Shown here piece by piece: positions 26,677 to 34,991 of a stretch of 64,000 nt of DNA; position 1 is the stretch's first letter, and every line of letters begins with the position of its first letter. Under the pieces are notes generated by a model that saw nothing but the letters and a program-made list of their open reading frames with translations, did no database searches and was not told the DNA's origin. The stretch is from Chromobacterium subtsugae (GTDB lineage: Bacteria > Pseudomonadota > Gammaproteobacteria > Burkholderiales > Chromobacteriaceae), in the NCBI RefSeq assembly GCF_001676875.1, contig NZ_JYKA01000004.1, positions 1 to 64,000 of the forward strand. The letters are read 5' to 3'. Position numbers and translations under genes: made by a program.

Positions 26677-27645
26677 GTGTCCACCCCGCTTTTCCGTACC
26701 CTGATAGCCGACGACATGCAGACGGTAGACCGCGTCATACGCGCCCGCCTGCACTCCGACGTGGTCCTGATCCGCCAGGTGGCGGAATACATCATCTCCG
26801 CCGGCGGCAAACGCTTGCGCCCGGCGCTGACCCTGCTGTCCGGCCGCGCGCTGGGCTACCAGGGGGAACACCTGTTCGAGCTGGCGGCGATGATAGAGTT
26901 CATCCACACCGCCACCCTGCTGCACGACGACGTGGTGGACGAATCCGACCTGCGCCGCGGCCGCAAGACCGCCAATGCGCTGTTCGGCAACGCCGCCAGC
27001 GTGCTGGTGGGCGACTTCCTCTATACCCGCGCGTTCCAGATGATGGTCACCACCCGCAACATGACCATTCTGGAAGTGATGGCCGAAGCCACCAACATCA
27101 TCGCCGAAGGCGAGGTGCTGCAGCTGTTGAACATCGGCAACACCGACGTCAGCGAAGACGAATACCTGAAGGTCATCCAGTACAAGACCGCCAAGCTGTT
27201 CGAAGCCGCCGCCCGCGTCGGCGCGCTGATCGCCGACGCCGCGCCGGAACAGGTGCAGGCGATGGCCGACTACGGCATGTACCTGGGCACCGCCTTCCAG
27301 ATCATCGACGACGTGCTGGACTACAGCGGCGACGCCGAAACCATAGGCAAGAGCCTGGGCGACGACCTGGCCGAAGGCAAACCCACGCTGCCGCTGATCT
27401 ACACCATGCGCCACGGCAGCCCGGAAGCCTCCTCCACCGTGCGCGCGGCGCTGGAAAATGCCAGCCGCGACGGTTTCCAGGATGTGCTCGCTGCGGTACA
27501 ATCCTGCGGCGCGCTGGACTACGCCAAGAACGAAGCCACCAAAATGGCCGAAAAGGCCATCGCCGCCTTGCAAGCCATCCCCGATACGGAAACCCGCCAA
27601 GCTCTGACCGAGCTGGCCCGCCTGTCGGTGGACCGCAGCGCCTGA
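26677..27645 (+). CDS. ispB: Octaprenyl diphosphate synthase
   Basis: A 322-aa trans-prenyltransferase that makes the C40 side chain of ubiquinone. The two aspartate-rich motifs are LLHDDVVDES and IIDDVLDYSGD. The residues before the first motif (IEFIHTA) are small, consistent with a long product. The start codon is GTG. The divergent placement against rplU is common in beta- and gammaproteobacteria. The quinone tail it makes would also be used by any rhodoquinone formed by the RquA candidate. Confidence 0.95.
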   Translation: MSTPLFRTLIADDMQTVDRVIRARLHSDVVLIRQVAEYIISAGGKRLRPALTLLSGRALGYQGEHLFELAAMIEFIHTATLLHDDVVDESDLRRGRKTANALFGNAASVLVGDFLYTRAFQMMVTTRNMTILEVMAEATNIIAEGEVLQLLNIGNTDVSEDEYLKVIQYKTAKLFEAAARVGALIADAAPEQVQAMADYGMYLGTAFQIIDDVLDYSGDAETIGKSLGDDLAEGKPTLPLIYTMRHGSPEASSTVRAALENASRDGFQDVLAAVQSCGALDYAKNEATKMAEKAIAALQAIPDTETRQALTELARLSVDRSA

Positions 27646-27662
27646 CCACAGTTTTCCGTCGT

Positions 27663-27737
27663 GTCTCCGTAGTTAAATGGATATAACGGCCCCCTCCTAA
27701 GGGGCAGTTACAGGTTCGATTCCTGTCGGGGGCACCA
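27663..27737 (+). tRNA. tRNA-Arg (anticodon CCT)
   Basis: A full cloverleaf can be drawn: acceptor GTCTCCG/CGGGGGC with two G-U pairs, D stem GTTA/TAAC, anticodon stem GCCCC/GGGGC with loop CTCCTAA, T stem ACAGG/CCTGT with loop TTCGATT, and encoded CCA. The anticodon CCT reads AGG. This tRNA is a frequent integration target for islands. Confidence 0.96.
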
Positions 27738-28209
27738 CCCACACTTCCAAAGCAGTCCAAGAAAGTCCACAAACCCGCGCCAAATAAGGCTTTGCGGGTT
27801 TTTTTACGTCCAGAGCCATCCAAGACCATCCAGTAACATCTACATTTTTTGTGTATAGATTTGTGCACATGCGCCAAACCATCGATAAAATCTATACACA
27901 ACGTCCCTAGCACCTTTTGCAATCCATACTCTGGTTGGAAAAATGCATGAATGCCAACAACCAGATGTAGGCCCTGGAGCCTTGAGAGCAACGCCCTCAA
28001 GACCGCAGCAGCCTCCCCGCAGAAATCGCATGGTGACGATGGTGACGTAGTGACATTTTTGATTTGCAAAGGCTTCCCTTCCTCATCGACTGGTGACGAT
28101 TGCACACAGTCACTAGTGACGGACAAGCCGCACCTTCGCCCAGCGCCTGATAGCAAAAGCTTCAGGCCCCAAAAATAAGCGCTGAGCGGGCCCTGTACGC
28201 CCGACTAAC
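27738..28209. other. Gene-poor junction after tRNA-Arg, possible island remnant
   Basis: These 470 bp hold no convincing gene. Directly after the tRNA come repeated TCCA(A/G) motifs around a terminator (AAACCCGC/GCGGGTTT at 27771-27801 with a T-run). Then follows a 14-bp perfect inverted repeat (TTGTGTATAGATTT at 27849, its complement ending 27901). Around 28030-28125 GTGACG recurs several times. The composition is poorer in GC than the core genes. This looks like a worn integration junction; I see no integrase. Confidence 0.45.
27771..27806 (+). terminator. Terminator downstream of tRNA-Arg
   Basis: An 8-bp stem AAACCCGC/GCGGGTTT enclosing about 15 nt is followed by a T-run. Confidence 0.75.
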
Positions 28210-28274
28210 TGGTCTGTCCCATTCCCCGTGGACACTAACTTAAGGTGGATAATCCCCACCAAGGAGCAGTGTTC

Positions 28275-28568
28275 ATGACCAAGACCAGACGTACTTTCCC
28301 GGAGGCCCTCAAGCGCGAAGCGGTTGAGCAGGTGCTTGCCGGCACCCCGTTACGGCATGTTGCCCAAGCCTTTGACATTACCGAGTCGCTGCTGGGCAAG
28401 TGGAAGCGTCAACTCCAAGACGCAGGACCCGATGCCTTCCCTGGCCGAGGCAAACAGACCGGTGAAGCCGCCGAGCTCAAGCGACTGCGGGATGAACTGG
28501 CCCGCGTTACCATGGAGCGCGATGTCCTAAAAAAGGCGCTCGCCATCTTCTCGCAACCCACGAAGTGA
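28275..28568 (+). CDS. IS3-family transposase OrfA
   Basis: A 97-aa DNA-binding protein with a helix-turn-helix (REAVEQVLAGTPLRHVAQAF, DITESLLGKWKRQL) and a C-terminal leucine-zipper-like helix (AAELKRLRDELARVTMERDVL). AAGGAG lies upstream of the chosen ATG. Near its end an A-AAA-AAG heptamer at 28529-28535 offers the usual -1 slip to make the OrfAB transposase. Confidence 0.93.
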   Translation: MTKTRRTFPEALKREAVEQVLAGTPLRHVAQAFDITESLLGKWKRQLQDAGPDAFPGRGKQTGEAAELKRLRDELARVTMERDVLKKALAIFSQPTK

Positions 28569-29434
28569 AATTCCGCGCGATTCAGGCGCTGTCGGACCGC
28601 TACCCGGTAGCCCCGATGTGCCAACTGTTTCGTGTGTCCCGCAGTGGCTACTATGCGTGGCTACACCGCCCACCTTCGGCGCGAGAGATGGCGAACCGAC
28701 AACTACTACGTGAAATCCGGCTGGTGCATGCCGAGGTCAATGGTATTTATGGCCATCGGCGTATTCATGCCGAACTTCTTGCACAGGGCTTCGCCTGCGG
28801 GCGGCATCGCATCGCGGGCCTGATGCGGCGAAACGGTATCAGGGTTAGAACGCGTAAACATTGTCGACCCGTCAGTGGTGGTCAACACCTTCTACCCGTG
28901 GCGCCTAATCTGCTGCAGCGACAATTTGCTGCTGGTGGCGACATCAATCAGCGTTGGGTGTCGGATATGACCTATATCCGGACCGGTGAAGGGTGGCTGT
29001 ACTTGGCGGTGGTGCTCGACTTGTACTCCCGGGCGATAGTGGGCTGGGCCATGCATCATCGAATGCCGCAAGAACTGGTGCATGCTGCCCTGACGATGGC
29101 AGTGGCGCGCCGCCAGCCTTCAGGAGAGGTGATTCTGCATTCGGACCGCGGGAGTCAGTACTGTGCCTTTGACTACCAGGCATTGCTGAAACGGCACGGA
29201 ATGGTACCGAGCCACTCCCGCACCGGGAACTGCTGGGATAATGCAGCAATGGAGAGCTTCTTCCGTTCATTGAAGTCGGAACGTGTTTATCTGACCCACT
29301 ACCGGAGCTACGAGGAGGCGCGTACGGATGTGTTTGATTACATCCGCTTTTACAATCACCAACGACGTCATTCAACCCTGGGGTATCTGACCCCGGTTGA
29401 ATTCGAACGCCGCCGTTCAGAGCTTAGTGCTTAA
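28565..29434 (+). CDS. IS3-family transposase OrfB (DDE integrase)
   Basis: A 289-aa catalytic subunit with the DDE triad in WVSDMTYI, LHSDRGSQY and NAAMESFFRSLKSE. The N-terminal GHRRIHAEL block and C-terminal FYNHQRRHSTLGYLTPVEFE are family marks. It starts with GTG overlapping the OrfA stop (GTGA) but is more likely produced as an OrfAB fusion by frameshifting. The frame is intact, so the element may be active. Confidence 0.95.
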   Translation: MKFRAIQALSDRYPVAPMCQLFRVSRSGYYAWLHRPPSAREMANRQLLREIRLVHAEVNGIYGHRRIHAELLAQGFACGRHRIAGLMRRNGIRVRTRKHCRPVSGGQHLLPVAPNLLQRQFAAGGDINQRWVSDMTYIRTGEGWLYLAVVLDLYSRAIVGWAMHHRMPQELVHAALTMAVARRQPSGEVILHSDRGSQYCAFDYQALLKRHGMVPSHSRTGNCWDNAAMESFFRSLKSERVYLTHYRSYEEARTDVFDYIRFYNHQRRHSTLGYLTPVEFERRRSELSA

Positions 29435-29583
29435 CCCGCTGTCCATGGGGAGTGGGACAGACCATTACATCCCACTGCGTTCCATATCCCATCTACACAC
29501 ATGACAGCCTATCAAGTAGCTCTCGGCCCTCAGCTTCCTAACGCATGACTCACAACAGACCACTGCCGACACGGCAACGCATC

Positions 29584-31272
29584 CTAGGCGCCACCCTCCA
29601 CCCGGTTGCGGCCGCCGGCCTTGGCCTGGTACAGCGCCTGGTCGGCGCGCTTCACCACCGCTTCCGGCTGTTCATCGGCACGGCCGGCCACCGCCAGACC
29701 GATGCTGACGGTGATGCGGCCGACATCCGGCGCTTGCGATTGCTCGACCACGGCGCGGATCTTCTCCGCCAACACCGCCGCGCCTTCGGCATCGGTGGCC
29801 GGCAGCAGCAGCAGAAATTCCTCGCCGCCGTAGCGCGCGACGAAATCGGTGGCGCGGGCCGCCTGGCGGATGACTTGGGCGAGATGGGCCAGCACGCGGT
29901 CGCCGGCGTCGTGGCCGCAGCTATCGTTGACGCGCTTGAAATGGTCGATGTCCAGCAGCAGCACGGCATAGGGTTCGCCGCTGCGGCCATAGCGCTGGTG
30001 CTCGTCCTGCAGCTGCTCGTTGGCGGCCATGCGGTTGTTCAGGCCGGTCAGCGCATCGTTGCGCGCCAGTTTGGCCAGCTGTGTGGCCTTGGCCACCAGC
30101 AGCCGGTTGGCCTCGCGCAATTCATTGGTGCGGTCTGCCACCGCGCCTTCCAGGCTGGCATTGATGTCGGCCAGTTGCTGCTTGCGGGCCAGCAGCGCGG
30201 TGGTCATTTCACGCATGGATTCCGACAGCTGGCGCAGCTCTTGCGCGCCGCCATGGATTTCCCAATCGGCCCCCTCTTCCCCGCGGCCGACGCGCTCGGC
30301 GATCTCCGCCAGTTCCTCCAGCGGCCGGCTGAACGAGGTCGCCAGCCGGTACACCGCCGCCATCAGCAGCACGCTGGCCGCCAGCCCCAGCAGCAGCAAT
30401 ACCCCGCGCAGCTGATTCAAGGCCGCCAGCGCCTGCTGCCGCGGCTGGCGGACAATCACGCGCCAGCCCACCCCGGCATGCTGCGCCCAGGCTTCGCTGT
30501 ACAGGTAGTCGCCGCCGTCCGGCCAGGCGCCCAGGCGGAAGGTTTGGCCGACGGGCAGCGGCGCGGGCGCCCGCGTCCGCCCTATCGCCTCGAACGGCGA
30601 CAGGATGTTGTTCTGTTTATCGACGATGAAAGCCTCCAGCCCGCCCTTGGCCGGTAGCCGCGTCCGGATGATTTCTTCCACCCAATCCCATAGCGCGTGG
30701 GTAGCCAGCACGCCGCGCAGCTTGCCCGAGGCGTCGTACAGCGGCGAAGCGAAGTCGACGAAGCGCAGCGGCTCGCCCTGGAGCTTGGCCGACGGCAGCA
30801 GCTTGGCCAGCAGCACCGCCTGGTGGATGTCGCCGACGAAAGGCGCGTGCCGGCCCTGGATGAACCACGGCCGCTTGGCCACGCTTTGGCCCAGCAGCAT
30901 GCCGCCGGTGGAGGACAGCACCTTGCCCTGAGTGTCGGCGACGCCGATCCAGGCGTAGTAGCGGTAGGTTTGCTTGGTGCGCTCCAGGCTTTGGCGCAGC
31001 TCGTCGCCATCCAGCGGCGCGCTGACGTAGGTGGGCGTCTGCGCCAGCAGCATCACCTCGCGGTGGCGTTCGCGCAGATTGCTTTCTATCGCCTGGGCGA
31101 TGCTGCCGGTCAGGCTGCCCATCGCTTCGCCCTGGTCCCGCAGCATGCGCTGGGACAGCACCTGATCCAGGCACAGCCCTGCCACCAGCGCCGAGGCGAG
31201 AAACAGCCCCCCAAACAACGCGGCCAGCCGCAAGCGGAAACTGCCGGGCAAGGCGAAACGATGATGGCTCAT
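29584..31272 (-). CDS. Membrane-bound diguanylate cyclase with periplasmic sensor
   Basis: A 562-aa protein: first helix (LAALFGGLFLASALVAGLCL), a Cache-like periplasmic sensor of about 250 residues (YYAWIGVADTQGKVL, HALWDWVEEIIR), second helix (LLLLGLAASVLLMAAVY), HAMP-like linker, coiled coil and a C-terminal GGDEF domain. The active site is YGGEEF with LLLDIDHFKRVND upstream, and RATD five residues before GGEEF is a product-inhibition site. It should make c-di-GMP in response to a periplasmic signal. AAGGG precedes the chosen ATG. Confidence 0.92.
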   Translation of the reverse strand: MSHHRFALPGSFRLRLAALFGGLFLASALVAGLCLDQVLSQRMLRDQGEAMGSLTGSIAQAIESNLRERHREVMLLAQTPTYVSAPLDGDELRQSLERTKQTYRYYAWIGVADTQGKVLSSTGGMLLGQSVAKRPWFIQGRHAPFVGDIHQAVLLAKLLPSAKLQGEPLRFVDFASPLYDASGKLRGVLATHALWDWVEEIIRTRLPAKGGLEAFIVDKQNNILSPFEAIGRTRAPAPLPVGQTFRLGAWPDGGDYLYSEAWAQHAGVGWRVIVRQPRQQALAALNQLRGVLLLLGLAASVLLMAAVYRLATSFSRPLEELAEIAERVGRGEEGADWEIHGGAQELRQLSESMREMTTALLARKQQLADINASLEGAVADRTNELREANRLLVAKATQLAKLARNDALTGLNNRMAANEQLQDEHQRYGRSGEPYAVLLLDIDHFKRVNDSCGHDAGDRVLAHLAQVIRQAARATDFVARYGGEEFLLLLPATDAEGAAVLAEKIRAVVEQSQAPDVGRITVSIGLAVAGRADEQPEAVVKRADQALYQAKAGGRNRVEGGA

Positions 31273-31356
31273 TGCTACCCTTCGCTCAGGACTAGGACAT
31301 GGATGCACTATCCTACCCCAAAGCGCGCCGCCTCTTTCAATGCCCGGCCGCCCCGG

Positions 31357-32781
31357 TTAGCCACCGCGTTCCGCCAGCAGCCGGCGCGCCCGCGCCTGCC
31401 CGGCCGTGGAAATGGCCAGCGCCGCCGCCACCAGCAGCGCGGCCGCCGCGAAAGTGGCGCGCATGCCGGCGGCCGCCGCTTCCGCCGGCCCGGCGCCGGA
31501 GTGGGCCGATGCCGCCGCGAATACCGCGCCCAGCGCCGCCGCGCCGGTGATCAAACCCAGATTGCGCGACAGGCTGAGCATGCCGGCCGCCACGCCGCGG
31601 CGCGCCGCGCCGGCGTTCGCCATCAGCGCCGTATTGTTGGCCGCCTGGAACAGCGCGTAGCCGGCGGTGGTCATCCCCATGGGGCAGAGATAGCCGAATA
31701 TGCCCAGGCTGGACGGCAGCAGCGCCAGCAGAAGCGTCCCGCCCAGCATGCCCAGCAGGCCGGCGCGGCTGACGCGCCCGCCGCCGAAACGATCGACCAG
31801 GCGGCCTGCCGGCACGCCGCAGCAGGCAGACAACAGCGGGCCGACCGACAACGCCAGCCCCACCCGCGCCGCTTCCAGCCCCAGCGCGCGGGACAGGTAA
31901 AAGGGCCCGACCACCAGCGTGGACATGATGACCGTGGACACCAGCGCGCTCATGGCCAGACCCGCGGCCAGCTCCGGTTGGCGCAGCATGGCCGGCTGCA
32001 GCAACGGCGATGCCGCGCGCGCCTCCACCCGGATGAACAACGCGGCGCCGGCCGCGGCGGCCAGCAGCAAGCCGCCGCCCAGCGCGCCGAAGCGGCCTTG
32101 CCCCTGCGTCATCGCCAGCGCGTAAGCCGCCAGCGTCAAGGCCAACAACAGCGTGCCCAGCGGGTCGAAATCCTGGCGTCCGGGTTTGGCCGCCCGCCGG
32201 TCGGCCGGCAGGTAACGGCGCGCCAGCGCGAAATTGACCAAACCCAGCGGCACGTTGACCAGGAAAATGGCGCGCCATCCCAGGCCCGCGGTCAACAAAC
32301 CGCCCAGCGACGGCCCCAGCGTGGTGCCGATGGCCGACATGCTGCCCAACAGCCCCATCGCGCTGCCTGTCCGCCCCTGCGCCGCCGCCTCCCCAGCCAT
32401 GGCGATGGCCAGCGCCATCATCACCGCCGCGCCCAGCCCCTGCGCCGCGCGGGCGGCGATCAAGGCCGGCAGCGTCGGCGCCAGCCCGCACAGCAGCGAC
32501 GCCGCGGTGAACAGCGCGATGCCCGCCAACAGCAGACGGCGGCGGCCCAGCAGGTCGCCCAGCCGGCCGACGCTGACAATCAGCGTGGTCACCGCCAACA
32601 AATAGGCCAGCACGATCCATTGCGCCTGCTGGAAGGTGGCGTCCAGCGCCTGCGCCAGCGCCGGCAGGCCGGCGTTGGCGATGCTGGTATCCAGCGAAGG
32701 CATCAACATGGTCAGCGCCAGGCTGGCCACTGCCCAGGCGGCCGACGGCGCCGCGCCGGCCTCACGATTATCCGATTTCAA
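31357..32781 (-). CDS. MFS drug efflux transporter, DHA2-like
   Basis: A 474-aa permease with about 14 hydrophobic segments. Motif A appears as GRLGDLLGRRRLLL, motif C-like glycines as GTTLGPSLGGLL, and the start region MLMPSLDTSIANAGLPAL carries the Asp typical of DHA2 pumps. The likely start is TTG (giving MKSDNREAG), with AAGGAG 6 nt upstream; ATGs further out lack a site. The divergent LysR gene probably regulates it. Substrate unknown. Confidence 0.88.
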   Translation of the reverse strand: MKSDNREAGAAPSAAWAVASLALTMLMPSLDTSIANAGLPALAQALDATFQQAQWIVLAYLLAVTTLIVSVGRLGDLLGRRRLLLAGIALFTAASLLCGLAPTLPALIAARAAQGLGAAVMMALAIAMAGEAAAQGRTGSAMGLLGSMSAIGTTLGPSLGGLLTAGLGWRAIFLVNVPLGLVNFALARRYLPADRRAAKPGRQDFDPLGTLLLALTLAAYALAMTQGQGRFGALGGGLLLAAAAGAALFIRVEARAASPLLQPAMLRQPELAAGLAMSALVSTVIMSTLVVGPFYLSRALGLEAARVGLALSVGPLLSACCGVPAGRLVDRFGGGRVSRAGLLGMLGGTLLLALLPSSLGIFGYLCPMGMTTAGYALFQAANNTALMANAGAARRGVAAGMLSLSRNLGLITGAAALGAVFAAASAHSGAGPAEAAAAGMRATFAAAALLVAAALAISTAGQARARRLLAERGG

Positions 32782-32874
32782 AGTCCGCTCCTTGCCATTG
32801 CGCGCGGCCCGCCGCGCGGGGCCGCATGCCAAGCAAGGTAAACCCTGGCCAGAGATGGCGGAAGGCGCAGCATT

Positions 32875-32891
32875 TGCATTTCATTAATGCA
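32875..32891. promoter_or_regulatory. Interrupted palindrome, probable LysR operator
   Basis: TGCATT-N5-AATGCA, a T-N-A type dyad, lies in the 139-bp divergent gap between the MFS and LysR starts, about 30 bp before the LysR ATG. Confidence 0.55.
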
Positions 32892-32920
32892 CACGACGCC
32901 ATATATGCTAAGGTCCAGCC

Positions 32921-33865
32921 ATGTCCAAACCCGATTTGAACCTGCTGATCGCCCTGGACGCGCTGCTGGCGGAAAACAATGTGGCGCGCGCGGCCAAGCG
33001 CTTGCGGCTCAGCCCGTCGGCCATGAGCCGCACCCTGGCGCGCCTGCGCGAAACCACCGGCGACCCCTTGCTGGTGCGCGCCGGCCGCAGCCTGACGCCC
33101 ACTCCGCGCGCGCTGGCATTGCGCGAGCAAGTCGGCCGGCTGGTGGAAGAAGCGGAAGCCGCGCTGCGCCCGGCGCAGACGTTGGATCTGGCGCAGCTGG
33201 CCCGCACCTTCGTGCTGCGCGCCAACGAAGGCTTCGTGGAAAACTTCGGCCCGGCGCTGCTGGCGCGCGTCGGCGCGCAGGCGCCCGGCGTGCGGCTGCG
33301 CTTCGCGCCCAAGCCGGACAAGGACAGCGGGCCGCTGCGCGACGGCAGCGTCGACCTGGAAATCGGCGTGGTGGGCAAAGCCACCGGACCGGAAGTGCGC
33401 GCCCGCGCGCTGTTTCGCGACCGTTTCATCGGCGTGGTGCGCGATGGCCATCCGTTGGCGCAGGGCGAAATCACGCCCGCCCGCTATGCGGCCGGCCGAC
33501 ATGTGCTGGCATCCCGCCGGGGCCTGGAGCGCGGGCCGATAGACGACGCGCTGGCCGCGCTGGAGCTGGAGCGGGACATCGCCGCCACCGTGGCCGGCTT
33601 TTCCAGCGCGCTGGCGCTGGCGCGCGAATCCGACCTGATCGCCAGCGTGCCGGAGCGCGGCACCGGCAAGCTGCGCGCCGGCATGTTCAACTTCGCGCTG
33701 CCGCTGGCCGCGCCGGAAATCACCGTTTCCATGCTGTGGCACCCGCGCCTGGACGCCGATTTGGCGCACCGCTGGCTGCGCGGCTGCCTGCTGGCGGTGT
33801 GCGAGCCGCCGGCTCAAACCGGATGCACGCCGCCATCCGGGCTAGCCGCCTCGCGCTGCCGCTGA
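32921..33865 (+). CDS. LysR family transcriptional regulator
   Basis: A 314-aa regulator. The N-terminal helix-turn-helix (NLLIALDALLAENNVARAAK, LRLSPSAMSRTLARLRETTG) is of the NodD/LeuO-like subtype, followed by an effector-binding domain (FVLRANEGFVENFGPALL). It is divergent from the DHA2 pump, which it probably controls. Its last 43 bp overlap the start of the LprI-like gene in another frame. Confidence 0.92.
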   Translation: MSKPDLNLLIALDALLAENNVARAAKRLRLSPSAMSRTLARLRETTGDPLLVRAGRSLTPTPRALALREQVGRLVEEAEAALRPAQTLDLAQLARTFVLRANEGFVENFGPALLARVGAQAPGVRLRFAPKPDKDSGPLRDGSVDLEIGVVGKATGPEVRARALFRDRFIGVVRDGHPLAQGEITPARYAAGRHVLASRRGLERGPIDDALAALELERDIAATVAGFSSALALARESDLIASVPERGTGKLRAGMFNFALPLAAPEITVSMLWHPRLDADLAHRWLRGCLLAVCEPPAQTGCTPPSGLAASRCR

Positions 33866-34443
33866 TGGCGCTGCTGGCCGCCGTCCCGGCGCGGGCAATG
33901 GACTGCGCCGCCCCCCGCCTCAGCGGGGCGGAAACATGGATCTGCGCCACGCCAGCGCTCTTGATGGCGGACATGAGCCTCAACGACAGCTACCGCATCG
34001 CGGCATTGCTAGCCCCATCCCGGCCGGCGCTGCGCCGGGAACAACAGGCCTGGCTGCGCGCGCGCGAACAATGCCGCGACCAGCGCTGCCTGCGGCAAAG
34101 TTATGTCGACCGAGCCCGGCAGCTGCGCGCCCGCATCCGCGACTGGGCCCAGCCCTGCGCCGTCGACCCGCGCCGCATCCTCGGCGACTGGGAAAGCATC
34201 CGCAGCGGAACCTTCGACCAATTCCAGCTTGCCCCCGGCCATCGGTTCCACAGCTGGCTGCACCAGCGGCCAGAATTCAACGACAAGCCATGGACCTTCG
34301 CCGCTAGCGATTGCCGTCTGAGCATCGGTGCCGGCCGCGACGGGATCGCATTCGCGTTCCTGCTGGCCCAGCCCCGGCCGGACCGGCTGATCCTGATCGA
34401 CTCCGGCAGCCTGGATGCCCAGCTGTATAAAAAGCTGCGCTAG
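33823..34443 (+). CDS. LprI-like (DUF1311) secreted protein
   Basis: A 206-aa protein with signal peptide (ASRLALPLMALLAAVPARA) and an N-terminal cysteine-spaced helical domain: AETWICATPALLMADMSLND, QQAWLRAREQCRDQRCLRQS, YVDRARQL. This pattern fits DUF1311, named for the mycobacterial lysozyme inhibitor LprI. The C-terminal 100 residues form an unassigned beta-rich part. The start overlaps the LysR 3' end; a second ATG 14 codons later overlaps the LysR stop (TGATG) but would shorten the signal peptide. Family assignment is by pattern. Confidence 0.7.
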   Translation: MHAAIRASRLALPLMALLAAVPARAMDCAAPRLSGAETWICATPALLMADMSLNDSYRIAALLAPSRPALRREQQAWLRAREQCRDQRCLRQSYVDRARQLRARIRDWAQPCAVDPRRILGDWESIRSGTFDQFQLAPGHRFHSWLHQRPEFNDKPWTFAASDCRLSIGAGRDGIAFAFLLAQPRPDRLILIDSGSLDAQLYKKLR

Positions 34444-34991
34444 GAAACCGCCTGCGCCGCCCGCCGCCCCGCGCGCCAGGCGGAATAGCCCAGGCACAGC
34501 AAGGACGCCGCGCTCAGCAAGTGCTTGCCGCTGGTCATCGCGCCGCCCGCCCAGGCTATCGGCGGGTAAAAATCCGGATAGGAAACCAGATCGATATAGC
34601 TGCACAGGTTTTCCAGCGCGTCGGCGCCCGCCACCATCAGCGGCAGCAAGTTGAACCAGCCGGGCCGCGGCAGCCGCCGGCGCAGCAGGCTGATCAACAA
34701 GGCGAAGCCGGCGCCGTAGCACAGCAGGAACAGCGTGTCGAAAGCCAGAAAATGCAGATAGCCCTGGCGGCCAGCCGCGCCGTAAGCCGCCAGCAGCGCC
34801 CGCACCGCGTCGGCCGAATACCAGGGCCGCAAGTCCAGAATGGGCTGGCCATACAGGCGCGCCAGCCGGCTGACCGACAGCGCGGTGTCGGAGAAGTTGA
34901 ACAGCCAGGCCAGCGCGGCCGCCGCCAGCAGCAAAACCAGCGCGGCGGGCGCCGAAGAGCGGCGGTACAGCCACAGGCTCAGGCCGCGCAT
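34440..34991 (-). CDS. Integral membrane protein of unknown function
   Basis: A 183-aa protein with four probable membrane helices (APAALVLLLAAAALAWLF; LHFLAFDTLFLLCYGAGFALL; NLLPLMVAGADALEN; KHLLSAASLLCLGYSAW). The first 13 bases overlap the end of the upstream dehydratase-like gene, so it is translationally coupled to it. No family recognised with certainty. It converges on the LprI-like gene with a 4-bp overlap. Confidence 0.75.
   Translation of the reverse strand: MRGLSLWLYRRSSAPAALVLLLAAAALAWLFNFSDTALSVSRLARLYGQPILDLRPWYSADAVRALLAAYGAAGRQGYLHFLAFDTLFLLCYGAGFALLISLLRRRLPRPGWFNLLPLMVAGADALENLCSYIDLVSYPDFYPPIAWAGGAMTSGKHLLSAASLLCLGYSAWRAGRRAAQAVS

Larger units (their letters stand above)
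28210..29464 (+). mobile_element. Complete IS3-family insertion sequence
   Basis: The 1255-bp element has 25-bp terminal inverted repeats starting TGGTCTGTCCCA with 23 matches of 25, and the two overlapping reading frames of the family. Flanks are AAC before and TTA after (TAAC/TTAC if four bases are compared), so no exact 3-4 bp target duplication is seen, which hints at an old insertion or a rearranged flank. Confidence 0.92.

Noticed and set aside
27302-28156. 284-aa minus-strand frame spanning tRNA-Arg and ispB
   Set aside because: It runs through a tRNA and antisense to ispB; only the part beyond the tRNA might hold a relic, and that is too weak to annotate.
30697-32841. 714-aa Arg/Gln-rich + frame
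   Set aside because: Antisense to the GGDEF and MFS genes; low-complexity shadow.
33865-34443. Later start (TGATG overlap) for the LprI-like protein
   Set aside because: Possible, but it removes the charged n-region of the signal peptide; the earlier ATG gives a proper signal.
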